NCBI RefSeq assembly: GCF_039889165.1
Contig: NZ_JAYMYY010000001.1
Coordinates: 62,001-126,000, forward strand
DNA: 64,000 bases
Origin: Pseudocitrobacter cyperus
GTDB taxonomy: Bacteria > Pseudomonadota > Gammaproteobacteria > Enterobacterales > Enterobacteriaceae
Reading direction: 5' to 3'
In this document: in pieces, positions 43,534-51,583 of the stretch
Layout: each line of letters begins with the position of its first letter
Position numbering within the stretch: position 1 is the first letter of the stretch
The notes under the pieces: model-generated
Database searches by the model: none
What the model saw: only the letters and a program-made list of their open reading frames with translations
Told to the model about the DNA's origin: nothing
Translations under genes and position numbers: made by a program

Positions 43534-44325
43534 ATGGCAGTTGCAGATTTGGATAAACAGCCAGATTCTGTCTCTTCAGTATTGAAGGTTTTTGGCATCC
43601 TGCAGGCGCTTGGTGAAGAGCGTGAAATCGGAATTACCGAACTGTCGCAGCGTGTCATGATGTCGAAAAGCACTGTTTATCGCTTTTTGCAGACCATGAA
43701 ATCATTGGGATACGTAGCCCAGGAAGGGGAATCTGAAAAGTATTCGTTAACGCTTAAGTTGTTCGAATTGGGTGCGCGCGCGTTACAAAACGTCGATTTA
43801 ATTCGTAGCGCTGATATCCAGATGCGTGAACTCTCTCGCCTGACCAAAGAGACCATTCACCTGGGGGCGCTGGATGAAGACAGTATTGTTTACATTCATA
43901 AAATCGATTCGATGTATAACCTGCGTATGTATTCTCGCGTTGGCCGCCGTAACCCGCTGTACAGTACCGCAATTGGTAAAGTGCTGCTGGCCTGGCGTGA
44001 CCGCAGCGAAGTGCGTGAAATTCTGGAAGATGTGGAATATAAACACAGCACCGACCGCACTATCACCAGTACCGATGCGCTGATGCCTGTGCTCGATCTG
44101 GTTCGCCAGCAGGGGTACGGTGAGGATAACGAAGAGCAGGAAGAAGGATTGCGTTGTATCGGTGTGCCGGTATTCGACCGCTTTGGCGTGGTCATCGCCG
44201 GGCTGAGTATCTCGTTCCCGACGCTGCGTTTCTCTGAAGAACGTCTGCACGAGTATGTGGCGATGCTGCATACGGCGGCGCGTAAAATCTCAGAGCAATT
44301 AGGCTATAACGACTATCCCTTCTGA
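43534..44325 (+). CDS. kdgR: IclR-family repressor KdgR
   Basis: Repressor of pectin/KDG catabolism and related genes. The 263 residues (E. coli 263) contain an N-terminal winged helix (IGITELSQRVMMSKSTVYRFLQTM) and the C-terminal IclR effector domain (GRRNPLYSTAIGKVLLAW, CIGVPVFDRFGVVIAGLSIS). It is divergent from yebQ. The 177-base spacer contains an AT-rich imperfect palindrome near 43488-43512 that could be an operator, but I could not assign it. Confidence 0.96.
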   Translation: MAVADLDKQPDSVSSVLKVFGILQALGEEREIGITELSQRVMMSKSTVYRFLQTMKSLGYVAQEGESEKYSLTLKLFELGARALQNVDLIRSADIQMRELSRLTKETIHLGALDEDSIVYIHKIDSMYNLRMYSRVGRRNPLYSTAIGKVLLAWRDRSEVREILEDVEYKHSTDRTITSTDALMPVLDLVRQQGYGEDNEEQEEGLRCIGVPVFDRFGVVIAGLSISFPTLRFSEERLHEYVAMLHTAARKISEQLGYNDYPF

Positions 44326-44343
44326 TAGCACGTCAGCATAAAA

Positions 44344-44372
44344 AACGCCGCGTTTATCGCGGCGTTGTTTTA
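44344..44372 (+). terminator. Terminator after kdgR
   Basis: AACGCCGCG/CGCGGCGTT stem followed by GTTTT, 18 bases past the kdgR stop. It overlaps the stop codon of convergent yobH. Confidence 0.85.
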
Positions 44373-44609
44373 TCCGTTATCGACGACGGTTTCACTTTTT
44401 CGCAGTACCGGGCAGTCGGTAAGCCCGATGATCCCACTGTCGGAATGCACATACTGGGCGGTGCTGGTGCCGCGCGCGGTCAGATATTTACACTGCAGGC
44501 CCAAACCGCCAGCGTTCTCACTGCTGCCGATCAACACGCCGTATCCACTCAGCAATATGCCAATCCAGACAATTGCCAGTATAATTATTGTTCTGATCGC
44601 TATTCTCAT
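44370..44609 (-). CDS. yobH: Small membrane-anchored protein YobH
   Basis: A 79-residue protein identical in length and clearly homologous to E. coli YobH. It has one N-terminal hydrophobic segment (TIIILAIVWIGILLSGYGVLIG) and two cysteines in the presumed periplasmic part (LQCKYLTARG, TDCPVLRK). Function unknown. Confidence 0.92.
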   Translation of the reverse strand: MRIAIRTIIILAIVWIGILLSGYGVLIGSSENAGGLGLQCKYLTARGTSTAQYVHSDSGIIGLTDCPVLRKSETVVDNG

Positions 44610-44773
44610 GACATCCTCACGTCTTTTTTATCCTGATTATCAGGGTACCTTGTCTTTAAAGCGACACAACTCCATGATTCCTAAAAGCAGATTTTCTTTG
44701 TACAGTTAGCCGCTGTTTAAGATACGCGTGTTACCCTGGTCATCTGATAGTGTTACTAGTAGCGGAGTGTGGA

Positions 44774-44917
44774 GTGAAAAAATTTCGGTGGGTGATACTG
44801 ATTGTCGTGCTGGCGGCTTGTTTGCTGCTCTGGACTCAGACGCTCAACGTGTTGTGCGACCAGGATGTTCAGTTCTTCAATGGGATCTGCAGTATCAACA
44901 AATTCATTCCCTGGTAA
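44774..44917 (+). CDS. mgrB: PhoP/PhoQ feedback regulator MgrB
   Basis: A 47-codon gene with a GTG start behind GGAGTGTG. The product (KKFRWVILIVVLAACLLLW, then CDQDVQFFNGICSINKFIPW) keeps the MgrB single membrane helix and the two periplasmic cysteines 28 and 39 required for inhibition of the PhoQ sensor kinase. Intact here. In E. coli and Klebsiella, PhoP induces mgrB; I could not find a well-spaced PhoP box, only TGTTTA at about 44713-44718. Confidence 0.95.
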   Translation: MKKFRWVILIVVLAACLLLWTQTLNVLCDQDVQFFNGICSINKFIPW

Positions 44918-44990
44918 AACATTTTTTCCCTTAACGATTTCCTTCCTTAATGCGAGTGGTAGAATGTTCCGTTCCTGTTGAGGTGGTGAT

Positions 44991-45281
44991 ATGAGTGATT
45001 TGGTAAGTTCTGGGGCGTTAAATCTGGTATCTGTCGTCGTATCTCTCCTGCTGTTGGTGGTGGGGCTGGTATTGTGGTTCTTTGTTAATCGCGCAAGTTC
45101 GCGTACCAACGAGCAGATCGAACTGCTCGAAGCGTTGTTGGATCAGCAAAAGCGGCAAAACGCACTGCTGCGTCGACTCTGCGAAGCGAATGAGCCTGAA
45201 AAACCGGCTGTCGAAGAGAAAGCTGTTGAAGTAAAAAATGAAGATGAGGATGATTTCATTCGCCTGGTGGCAGAAAGATAA
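44991..45281 (+). CDS. yebO: Single-pass membrane protein YebO
   Basis: A 96-residue protein with an N-terminal membrane helix (LVSVVVSLLLLVVGLVLWFFV) and a following coiled-coil rich in Glu/Gln/Leu (NEQIELLEALLDQQKRQNALLRRLCEANEPEK) that is nearly identical to E. coli YebO. Function unknown. Preceded by GAGGTGGTGAT and lies 73 bases after mgrB. Confidence 0.92.
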   Translation: MSDLVSSGALNLVSVVVSLLLLVVGLVLWFFVNRASSRTNEQIELLEALLDQQKRQNALLRRLCEANEPEKPAVEEKAVEVKNEDEDDFIRLVAER

Positions 45282-46023
45282 TCTTTTCCTCTTACACGCC
45301 GGTAAGCTGAAATGCCTGCTGGCGTCCGTGGGTTGCACCGTTGCGGTGCGCCCATCGTCAAACCGGGTTTTACCTGAACCGCCCATCTCCTTTTCTGCCT
45401 CTTCTTTCAACCTGACTTTTACTGGCTAGCCCCCTGTCTTCGTATCTGATTGTATTTATAATTATTTTTTTCTGCTGTTAACTGTTTGTTCAAATATCAA
45501 TCAGTCAAACGTGTGAGTGATGGATATCTAATTTATTTGCCCAATGCCCGGAAAACATTTGCCGTATGGAATTAGCGAAACGTTTTTATTGCGCAACGAT
45601 GACGTTATGTCATTAAAGTTTCATTATTTTGGTGCAACCTGATCACATTATATTGTTTAGGTTATCCGTGATCGTGGTATAGCGAAACGTTACTTGCTTA
45701 TAACCGGTTATCAGAATGCATGTTTCATAAATTATGTCAGAAATATTCTAATGATATAAAAAATTGTTGAAACCGCTTCGCTTTTCTGGACGAACTGAAA
45801 ATGTTGAACTATGGTAAAAAAGTCTTACGATACCGTGGGCTAGGGGAGTCGGAAGACCTTAACAGAGGCGCTGCGCATTACCGTTCGGCGCGTAAATGCG
45901 TAGTCGATCAAATGATTGTTGTAGGATTTGTGCGGCTGATCGAGACACGTTTAAAAATGGCTTGCCATTATTAACGTTGTATGTGATAACACGTTTTGGG
46001 TTAAACGAGGTACAGTTCTGTCT
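45282..46023. other. 742-base intergenic region before yobF-cspC
   Basis: AT-rich with no convincing gene. A possible promoter, TTGAAC and TACGAT with a 16-base spacer, lies at about 45804-45831. A small hairpin (GCACC-GTT-GCGGTGC) lies near 45334-45350. A 32-codon ATG frame at 45544-45642 has no ribosome site. The rest may be the yobF-cspC leader. Confidence 0.45.
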
Positions 46024-46167
46024 ATGTATGGCATTATCAGTAAAGAAGTCCTGAGTAAACACGTTGACGTTGAATACCGCTTCTCTGCCGAACCTTATAT
46101 TAGTGCCTCATGCAGTTATGTCTCAGTTTTATCTATGAATGCGCCTGCGGGCGAAAAAACACTCTAA
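46024..46167 (+). CDS. yobF: Small protein YobF
   Basis: A 47-codon gene. The first 38 residues (MYGIISKEVLSKHVDVEYRFSAEPYIS...) match E. coli YobF closely. The last nine (NAPAGEKTL) differ from the E. coli end as I recall it, which could be a shifted or independent tail. It stops 12 bases before cspC and is probably co-transcribed with it. Function unclear; in E. coli it accumulates under stress. Confidence 0.88.
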   Translation: MYGIISKEVLSKHVDVEYRFSAEPYISASCSYVSVLSMNAPAGEKTL

Positions 46168-46179
46168 GGAATTTTGCAA

Positions 46180-46389
46180 ATGGCAAAGATTAAAGGTCAA
46201 GTTAAGTGGTTCAACGAGTCTAAAGGTTTTGGTTTCATTACTCCTGCTGACGGCAGCAAAGACGTGTTCGTACACTTCTCTGCAATCCAGGGTAATGGTT
46301 TCAAAACTCTGGCTGAAGGCCAGAACGTTGAGTTCGAAATTCAGGACGGCCAGAAAGGCCCAGCCGCAGTTAACGTAACTGCAATCTGA
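46180..46389 (+). CDS. cspC: Cold-shock-family RNA chaperone CspC
   Basis: The 69-residue CspC with RNA-binding motifs KGFGFI and VFVHF. Constitutive at 37 degrees; stabilises rpoS and other mRNAs (known for E. coli). I chose the ATG at 46180, 9 bases after AAGGA, to give the E. coli length; an ATG at 46174 is in frame. Downstream terminator at 46439-46464. Confidence 0.97.
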
Positions 46390-46438
46390 TTCGACTGCCA
46401 CTGATGCTTTGATGCGCATGCGCATCATAATCAGCCTT

Positions 46439-46464
46439 AAAGCCTCGCACTGCGGGGCTTTTTA
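46439..46464 (+). terminator. Terminator after cspC
   Basis: AAGCCTCGCA/TGCGGGGCTT imperfect stem followed by TTT, about 50 bases after the cspC stop. Confidence 0.8.
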
Positions 46465-46603
46465 CTTCTATTACTAAATGTTTCTCATATCCCCCCTCGT
46501 CGCCCTTTGTTGCAAATCCGCGACCTTATTAGCATTGTTTCGCGATAAATCTCTGAACTATTCCTGTTAAATCAGCCTGTTGCTTTTTAACGCTGGAGTC
46601 AGA

Positions 46604-48346
46604 GTGCAAGATAAATCCCGAGGGAAAAACCCTCACTTTTCCCCTGTCCGTTTTGGCCTGGTGTGTGCCGGAATTCTGAGCTGTATGGGGCTGTTGCTGG
46701 CCAGGGTCGCCTGGTTGCAAATTGTCTCCCCCGATAACCTGGTTAAACAGGAAGATATGCGCTCAGTGCGTGAAGAGCCGATTGATGTCCCGCGCGGGAT
46801 GATTGTTGATCGTGAGAACCGACCGCTGGCGGTCAGTGTACCGGTAAGCGCTATTTGGGTTGACCCGCAAACGTTACTCGAAAAGGGCGGGGTTGGGATT
46901 GACGATCGCTGGCAGGCGTTGTCGAAAGCATTGAACCTGCCCCTGGGCGCTTTGCAGGCGCGGATTCATGCCCATCCGCATAGTCGTTTTCTCTATCTGG
47001 CGCGTCAGGTTGATCCACAGCAGGCGCAGTGGATTAGTAAGCTGCATCTGCCAGGAATAAACCTGCGCGAAGAGTCGCGTCGCTTTTACCCTGCCGGGCA
47101 TGTGGCTGCGAATTTGATTGGTTTTACTAACGTCGACGATCAGGGAATTGAAGGCATTGAAAAGAGCTTCAATCGCCAGTTAATTGGCAAGCCGGGTTTG
47201 CGGCAGGTGCGCAAAGACAAATTTGGACGAGTCATTGAAAACATTACCGAAGTGGCATCGGTACCGGCTCATAATATCCAGTTGAGTATTGATGAACGCC
47301 TGCAAACGGTCACGGAGGATGCGCTGGATAACGCCGTGCGCTGGAATAAAGCTGCCTCGGGGGCGGCCGTATTGGTGAAAATAGACACAGGCGAGATCCT
47401 GTCGATGGCCAGTTATCCCGACTACAACCCCAATAATCGTGATAGCGCGACGTTGGATGATTTCCGTAATCGCGCAATCAGCGACACCTTCGAACCGGGG
47501 TCAACGGTGAAGCCGCTGGTTATCATGACGGCGCTTCAGCAGGGGATTGTTGCGCCGGACAGCGTTGTCGATACCCACCCCTATACTCTGGATGGCCATC
47601 GCATTCGTGATGTCGGTTACTATCCTGAACTGACGCTCACAGGCATTCTGCAGAAATCGAGCGATACCGGCGTATCCCGGTTATCGCTGGCGATGCCGGT
47701 GCAAAAACTGTTGAATACCTACACAGCGTTTGGCTTTGGTCAGCCTACCGGGTTGGGATTAACCGGGGAAAGTCAGGGGCTGTTACCGCATCGCCGCTAC
47801 TGGGGACAACTGGATCGCGCAACGTTCGCTTTCGGCTATGGCTTAATGGTGACGCCGCTACAACTGGCACACGTATACGCGACCATTGGTGGATTTGGCG
47901 TGTCGAGGCCGCTGTCCATCACCCGCATCGACCCGCCGGTGATGGGTACCCGGGTTATGCCGGCTGCTCTGGTACATCAGGTCGAACATATGATGGAAAG
48001 CGTGGCCTTGCCCGGCGGCGGCGGCGTTAAGGCCGCGGTGCGTGATTATCGCGTGGCGGTCAAAACCGGGACGGCGAAGAAAATTGGCCCTGACGGGAAA
48101 TATGTCGACAAATATGTCGCCTATACCGCAGGTGTGGCACCTGCGAGTGACCCGAAGTTTGCGCTGGTTGTGGTGATCAACGAACCGCAAAATGGACAGT
48201 ATTACGGTGGGGCTGTCTCTGCGCCGGTCTTCAGCCAGATAATGGGGGATGTCCTGCGTCTGGAAAACGTGATGCCAGATGGTTTACCGCAGGGCTCTGA
48301 GAATTTGATTGTCATGCATTCAGCGGAGAATGCGCCTGCGTTGTAA
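46604..48346 (+). CDS. FtsI-like class B penicillin-binding protein (PBP3-SAL type)
   Basis: A second PBP3-type transpeptidase of 580 residues, homologous throughout to FtsI. It has a single N-terminal membrane helix (FGLVCAGILSCMGLLLARVAWLQIV), a pedestal region with RGMIVDRENRPLAVSVPVSAIW, and a transpeptidase domain with S300-TVK and K487-TG. The third motif is S352-S-D354 where E. coli FtsI has SSN. The GTG start (GGAG five bases upstream) is chosen over TTG at 46580. The position next to rlmA matches Salmonella PBP3-SAL, which supports division in acidic intracellular conditions. E. coli K-12 lacks it. Confidence 0.92.
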   Translation: MQDKSRGKNPHFSPVRFGLVCAGILSCMGLLLARVAWLQIVSPDNLVKQEDMRSVREEPIDVPRGMIVDRENRPLAVSVPVSAIWVDPQTLLEKGGVGIDDRWQALSKALNLPLGALQARIHAHPHSRFLYLARQVDPQQAQWISKLHLPGINLREESRRFYPAGHVAANLIGFTNVDDQGIEGIEKSFNRQLIGKPGLRQVRKDKFGRVIENITEVASVPAHNIQLSIDERLQTVTEDALDNAVRWNKAASGAAVLVKIDTGEILSMASYPDYNPNNRDSATLDDFRNRAISDTFEPGSTVKPLVIMTALQQGIVAPDSVVDTHPYTLDGHRIRDVGYYPELTLTGILQKSSDTGVSRLSLAMPVQKLLNTYTAFGFGQPTGLGLTGESQGLLPHRRYWGQLDRATFAFGYGLMVTPLQLAHVYATIGGFGVSRPLSITRIDPPVMGTRVMPAALVHQVEHMMESVALPGGGGVKAAVRDYRVAVKTGTAKKIGPDGKYVDKYVAYTAGVAPASDPKFALVVVINEPQNGQYYGGAVSAPVFSQIMGDVLRLENVMPDGLPQGSENLIVMHSAENAPAL

Positions 48347-48409
48347 TCCTTCCCACTCAAGGGCGAAAAGCGTTACACTTTCGCCCTTTGAATGATCCCC
48401 GGAGTTGTT

Positions 48410-49207
48410 ATGTCCTGGAGTTGCCCGCTCTGCCATGCGCCGCTGAACCGCAGCGGAAATAGCTATTGCTGTCCTCAACGTCACCAGTTTGATGTGGCGA
48501 AAGAGGGGTATGTGAATTTATTGCCGGTGCAGCACAAACGTTCCCGCGATCCGGGTGACAGCGCAGAGATGATGCAGGCGCGCCGCGCATTTCTGGATGC
48601 CGGGTATTATCAGCCTTTGCGCGATGCGGTTTGTGCGAAACTGGCGGAAATTAAACCGGCACAGTTACTGGATATCGGATGCGGGGAAGGGTATTACACT
48701 CACGCCTTTGCCGGGATCGCCGGGCAGACCTGGGGGCTGGATGTCGCGAAAAACGCTGTTCGTGCCGGAGCAAAACGCTATCCGCAGGTGAATTTCTGTG
48801 TCGCGTCCAGCCAGCGTCTGCCGTTTGAAGATAACAGCATGGACGTGGTGGTGCGGATTTATGCGCCCTGTAATCCTGAAGAACTGGCGAGGGTAGTAAA
48901 ACCGGGGGGAAGGGTGATCACCGTGACACCGGGGCCTCGTCACTTAGTTGAGCTGAAGGGGCTTATCTACGATGAGGTTCAACTGCATGCTCCCCACTCT
49001 GAAACACTGGCCGGTTTCACTTTGCAAACGCACGACGCACTGGCGTACCCGATGCAGTTGAGCGGTGCACAAGCCGTAACGCTATTGCAGATGACGCCAT
49101 TTGCCTGGCGCGCAAAGCCTGAAGTATGGGAAGACCTGCAAGGGCGGGCGGTATTTGACTGCCAGACAGATTTTGCTCTGCATGTCTGGCAGCGTCTGGA
49201 CGATTAA
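48410..49207 (+). CDS. rlmA: 23S rRNA m1G745 methyltransferase RlmA
   Basis: Methylates G745 of 23S rRNA. The ATG at 48410 gives 265 residues (E. coli 269). A zinc finger (CPLC...CPQRHQF) opens the protein. SAM motif I is LLDIGCGEGYYTHAF. The frame extends six codons upstream, but homology and the ribosome site GGAG favour this start. Its stop overlaps the convergent mntP by four bases. Confidence 0.96.
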   Translation: MSWSCPLCHAPLNRSGNSYCCPQRHQFDVAKEGYVNLLPVQHKRSRDPGDSAEMMQARRAFLDAGYYQPLRDAVCAKLAEIKPAQLLDIGCGEGYYTHAFAGIAGQTWGLDVAKNAVRAGAKRYPQVNFCVASSQRLPFEDNSMDVVVRIYAPCNPEELARVVKPGGRVITVTPGPRHLVELKGLIYDEVQLHAPHSETLAGFTLQTHDALAYPMQLSGAQAVTLLQMTPFAWRAKPEVWEDLQGRAVFDCQTDFALHVWQRLDD

Positions 49208-49773
49208 CCGGTGAAGTGGCTGTAGAGAATTTCCGCGCCGATACCGATAAGCACAATACCGCCAAGAATTTCGGCCCGTTTGCCCAGCAGCGGGCCAATA
49301 AAACGGCCAATCATCATCCCCAGCGTCGACATCGTGAAAGTGGCGCAACCAATTGCCAGCGCCATCACCAGAATATTAACCTGTAAAAACGCCAGGCCAA
49401 CACCGACCGCCATGGCATCCAGGCTGGTGGCAATCGCCGTCGTCACCAGTAGCCAGAAGCCATGGCGGCGCAGCGGTTCACACTCTTCGTCGTCATTGCC
49501 GTTGCGGAAGCCTTCAATAATCATTCGCCCGCCGAGAAACACCAGCAGAACGAAGGCGACCCAGTGACTCCACTCCAGCACGAAACGGCTGGCGAGCATA
49601 CCCAGACTCCAGCCGATGAGCGGAGTCAGCGTTTCGATAGCGCCAAAGATGAGACCAGTGCGGATGGCTTCAGAGAATTTAGGTTTATGGAGCGTAGCGC
49701 CTTTGCCCATCGATGCAGCGAAAGCATCCATCGACATGCCAAGGGCGAGGAGAATAATTGCGTATGCGTTCAT
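49204..49773 (-). CDS. mntP: Manganese exporter MntP
   Basis: Mn(II) efflux pump of 189 residues (E. coli 188) from the ATG at 49773 (MNAYAIILLALGMSMDAFAAS). It has six hydrophobic helices with the functional aspartates in SMDAFAAS and TSLDAMAVG. The frame runs further upstream to 49809 without homology. A manganese riboswitch and Fur-like box lie in its leader. It overlaps rlmA tail to tail by four bases. Confidence 0.95.
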   Translation of the reverse strand: MNAYAIILLALGMSMDAFAASMGKGATLHKPKFSEAIRTGLIFGAIETLTPLIGWSLGMLASRFVLEWSHWVAFVLLVFLGGRMIIEGFRNGNDDEECEPLRRHGFWLLVTTAIATSLDAMAVGVGLAFLQVNILVMALAIGCATFTMSTLGMMIGRFIGPLLGKRAEILGGIVLIGIGAEILYSHFTG

Positions 49774-49849
49774 CAGAGCGTCCAGACCGGGAATATCCAT
49801 ATGACACACTCCTGCCCCCAGTAAACAGCAGTAAGCGCATCTATGGTCT

Positions 49850-50005
49850 CGCCTGACGGTTTACACTTCATCAATCAAGCGACCTGTACGCTGGCGGCTT
49901 GATTGGTTTGTGTATAAAACAGTCCGTACGTGCCACGTTTTGCAACGAGTATGTTGACACGCACATTTTCAGTAAACTGAAAATCGGCTACTCCCCAACG
50001 ACGGA
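49850..50005 (-). promoter_or_regulatory. yybP-ykoY manganese riboswitch in the mntP leader
   Basis: The minus strand contains the class core TTGGGGAGTAGC (GGGGAGTAG at 49988-49996) and CATACTCG (49946-49953), both hallmarks of yybP-ykoY riboswitches and conserved in E. coli mntP. A later stem, AATCAAGC/GCTTGATT (about 49871-49903), may form the expression switch. The ends are approximate. Confidence 0.85.
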
Positions 50006-50070
50006 CGCAACATTAACATATTTTGGGAATGTAAACCAAGAACAGAAAGTGTTATTTCCCGCTCTCAATT

Positions 50071-50089
50071 GATAACGATTTTCATTTGC
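50071..50089. promoter_or_regulatory. Fur-like box upstream of mntP
   Basis: GATAACGATTTTCATTTGC matches the Fur consensus GATAATGATAATCATTATC at 14 of 19 positions. E. coli mntP is known to respond to Fur and MntR. The rest of the spacer to yobD (50090-50206) holds no visible gene. Confidence 0.6.
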
Positions 50090-50206
50090 AAAATAAAGTA
50101 ATTAAAAGGTTAATAATTATCGGGTGTGACGAATGGCTAATATAGCCAACGCTATATTTAACGCGCCTGAAAATAGCACGATTATAGCATTGGGTATATT
50201 TATAAT

Positions 50207-50665
50207 TTATTGATTTGAAAGTAAAAGGTTGGATATCTTTTCGAGGTCGTCGATATTCTTTACCCGTACCAGCAGACGTCGCTGCTCTAATTGCATCACC
50301 AGCACGCCATCTTCAGATAAATTCATCTGTTTCACGCGTGGATATTCAATCCAGATATTGGCGAAAAAGAAACCTTCTGATTTGAAAATAATCTTTGGGC
50401 TACGTATCCAGAAGAGATAGAAACCCATTAATGCCAGTACCGATAACAGCCAGGTGGTGATTTGTGCACCATTATTGGTGATGTTGTTATAGATAAGAAT
50501 GGCCGTCAACCCGACGAAAATCGCGCCGTCGATACGATTGCGGCGCAAAAGGGGAATGGAAAGCAGCGTGGCGCCATGGCGGCGGGGCATGATGAACTGG
50601 TCATAGATGGCAAAGGCCAGCAGCGTGATGATGAAGAAAACCAGTACCCAATCCGTGATTGTCAT
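50207..50665 (-). CDS. yobD: Inner membrane DUF986 protein YobD
   Basis: A 152-residue protein matching E. coli YobD in length. It has about three hydrophobic segments (DWVLVFFIITLLAFAIYDQFI; GAIFVGLTAILIYN; TTWLLSVLALMGFYLFWI) and a soluble C terminus. The ATG at 50665 is chosen by homology. It lies immediately downstream of the manXYZ terminator. Function unknown. Confidence 0.92.
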   Translation of the reverse strand: MTITDWVLVFFIITLLAFAIYDQFIMPRRHGATLLSIPLLRRNRIDGAIFVGLTAILIYNNITNNGAQITTWLLSVLALMGFYLFWIRSPKIIFKSEGFFFANIWIEYPRVKQMNLSEDGVLVMQLEQRRLLVRVKNIDDLEKISNLLLSNQ

Positions 50666-50677
50666 TAAGCCTCCGAA

Positions 50678-50710
50678 TAAAAAAAACCGGGGGCATGAGC
50701 CCCCGGTATA
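50678..50710 (-). terminator. Terminator after manXYZ
   Basis: ACCGGGGGC/GCCCCCGGT stem followed on the minus strand by TTTTTTTTATT, just after the manZ stop. Confidence 0.93.
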
Positions 50711-50719
50711 CAACAGATA

Positions 50720-51571
50720 TTACAGACCCAGCAGACCGATTGCGTAGCCTACGATACCGATGACGAAGAAGCCAACGATGATCCACAGTGGGTTAACTTT
50801 CTTACGCAGCAGCCACATGCAGGCGAAGGTCAGCAGCAGCGGAACCAGACCCGGCATCAACTGGTCAAGGATTGTCTGCACCGTGGTCACACGCGTTTGG
50901 CCATCCTGACCGGTGATGGTTGACACCACCAGAGGAATGTTGACGTGCGTCCACTTGTTAACCAATGCCCCCATGACAAACAGGCCGAGGATAGAAGCCC
51001 CCTCAGTCAGTTTCTGCAGGAAGCCGCCGCCCATATCTTTAACGATATCGATACCTTTGCGGTAGCCGTAAGCCACGCCGTAGTAACGAGTCGCCAGACG
51101 CACCATGTTAAACAGGATGAAGAACAGCAGAGGCCCAAGCAGGCTGCCGCTCATCGCGATACCCGCACCCAGTGCCGCAAATACCGGACGCACGGTACCC
51201 CAGAAGATCGGGTCACCTACACCAGCCAGCGGCCCCATCAGACCCACTTTGATACCGTTGATGGCAGCATCGTCGATCTCTGCGCCGTTAGCACGTTGTT
51301 CTTCCATCGCAAGCGTAACGCCCAGAACCGGTGCCGCAACGTAGGGATGGGTGTTGAAGAACTCCAGGTGACGCTTGATAGCCTGTTTGCGCGCATCGTT
51401 GTTCTCAGGATACAGGCGACGGATCGCCGGAACCATGGAGAAGCAGAAGCCCAGCGCCTGCATACGTTCGAAGTTCCATGAACCCTGGAACAGGTTTGAA
51501 CGAAGGAACACGCCACGGATGTCGCTCGGAGTGAGTTTTTTCTCGGTGGTAGTTTGAGTTGTATCAACCAT
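50720..51571 (-). CDS. manZ: Mannose PTS permease subunit IID
   Basis: Membrane component EIID of the mannose/glucose/glucosamine PTS. From the ATG at 51571 (AGGTGAG upstream) it has 283 residues, almost identical to E. coli ManZ, with family sequence MGPLAGVGDPIFWGT and a hydrophobic C terminus. Third gene of manXYZ. In E. coli it is also a receptor for some bacteriocins and lambda DNA entry. Confidence 0.97.
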   Translation of the reverse strand: MVDTTQTTTEKKLTPSDIRGVFLRSNLFQGSWNFERMQALGFCFSMVPAIRRLYPENNDARKQAIKRHLEFFNTHPYVAAPVLGVTLAMEEQRANGAEIDDAAINGIKVGLMGPLAGVGDPIFWGTVRPVFAALGAGIAMSGSLLGPLLFFILFNMVRLATRYYGVAYGYRKGIDIVKDMGGGFLQKLTEGASILGLFVMGALVNKWTHVNIPLVVSTITGQDGQTRVTTVQTILDQLMPGLVPLLLTFACMWLLRKKVNPLWIIVGFFVIGIVGYAIGLLGL

Positions 51572-51583
51572 TTCGCTCACCTG

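Noticed and set aside
44710..44735. Possible PhoP box before mgrB
   Set aside because: TGTTTA is present but the second half-site (CGTGTTAC) is not at the required 11-base periodicity.
45544..45642. 32-codon ATG frame in the yobF upstream region
   Set aside because: No ribosome-binding site and a length common by chance.
48392..48409. Upstream start for rlmA
   Set aside because: The first six codons have no homology; GGAG lies correctly before the ATG at 48410.
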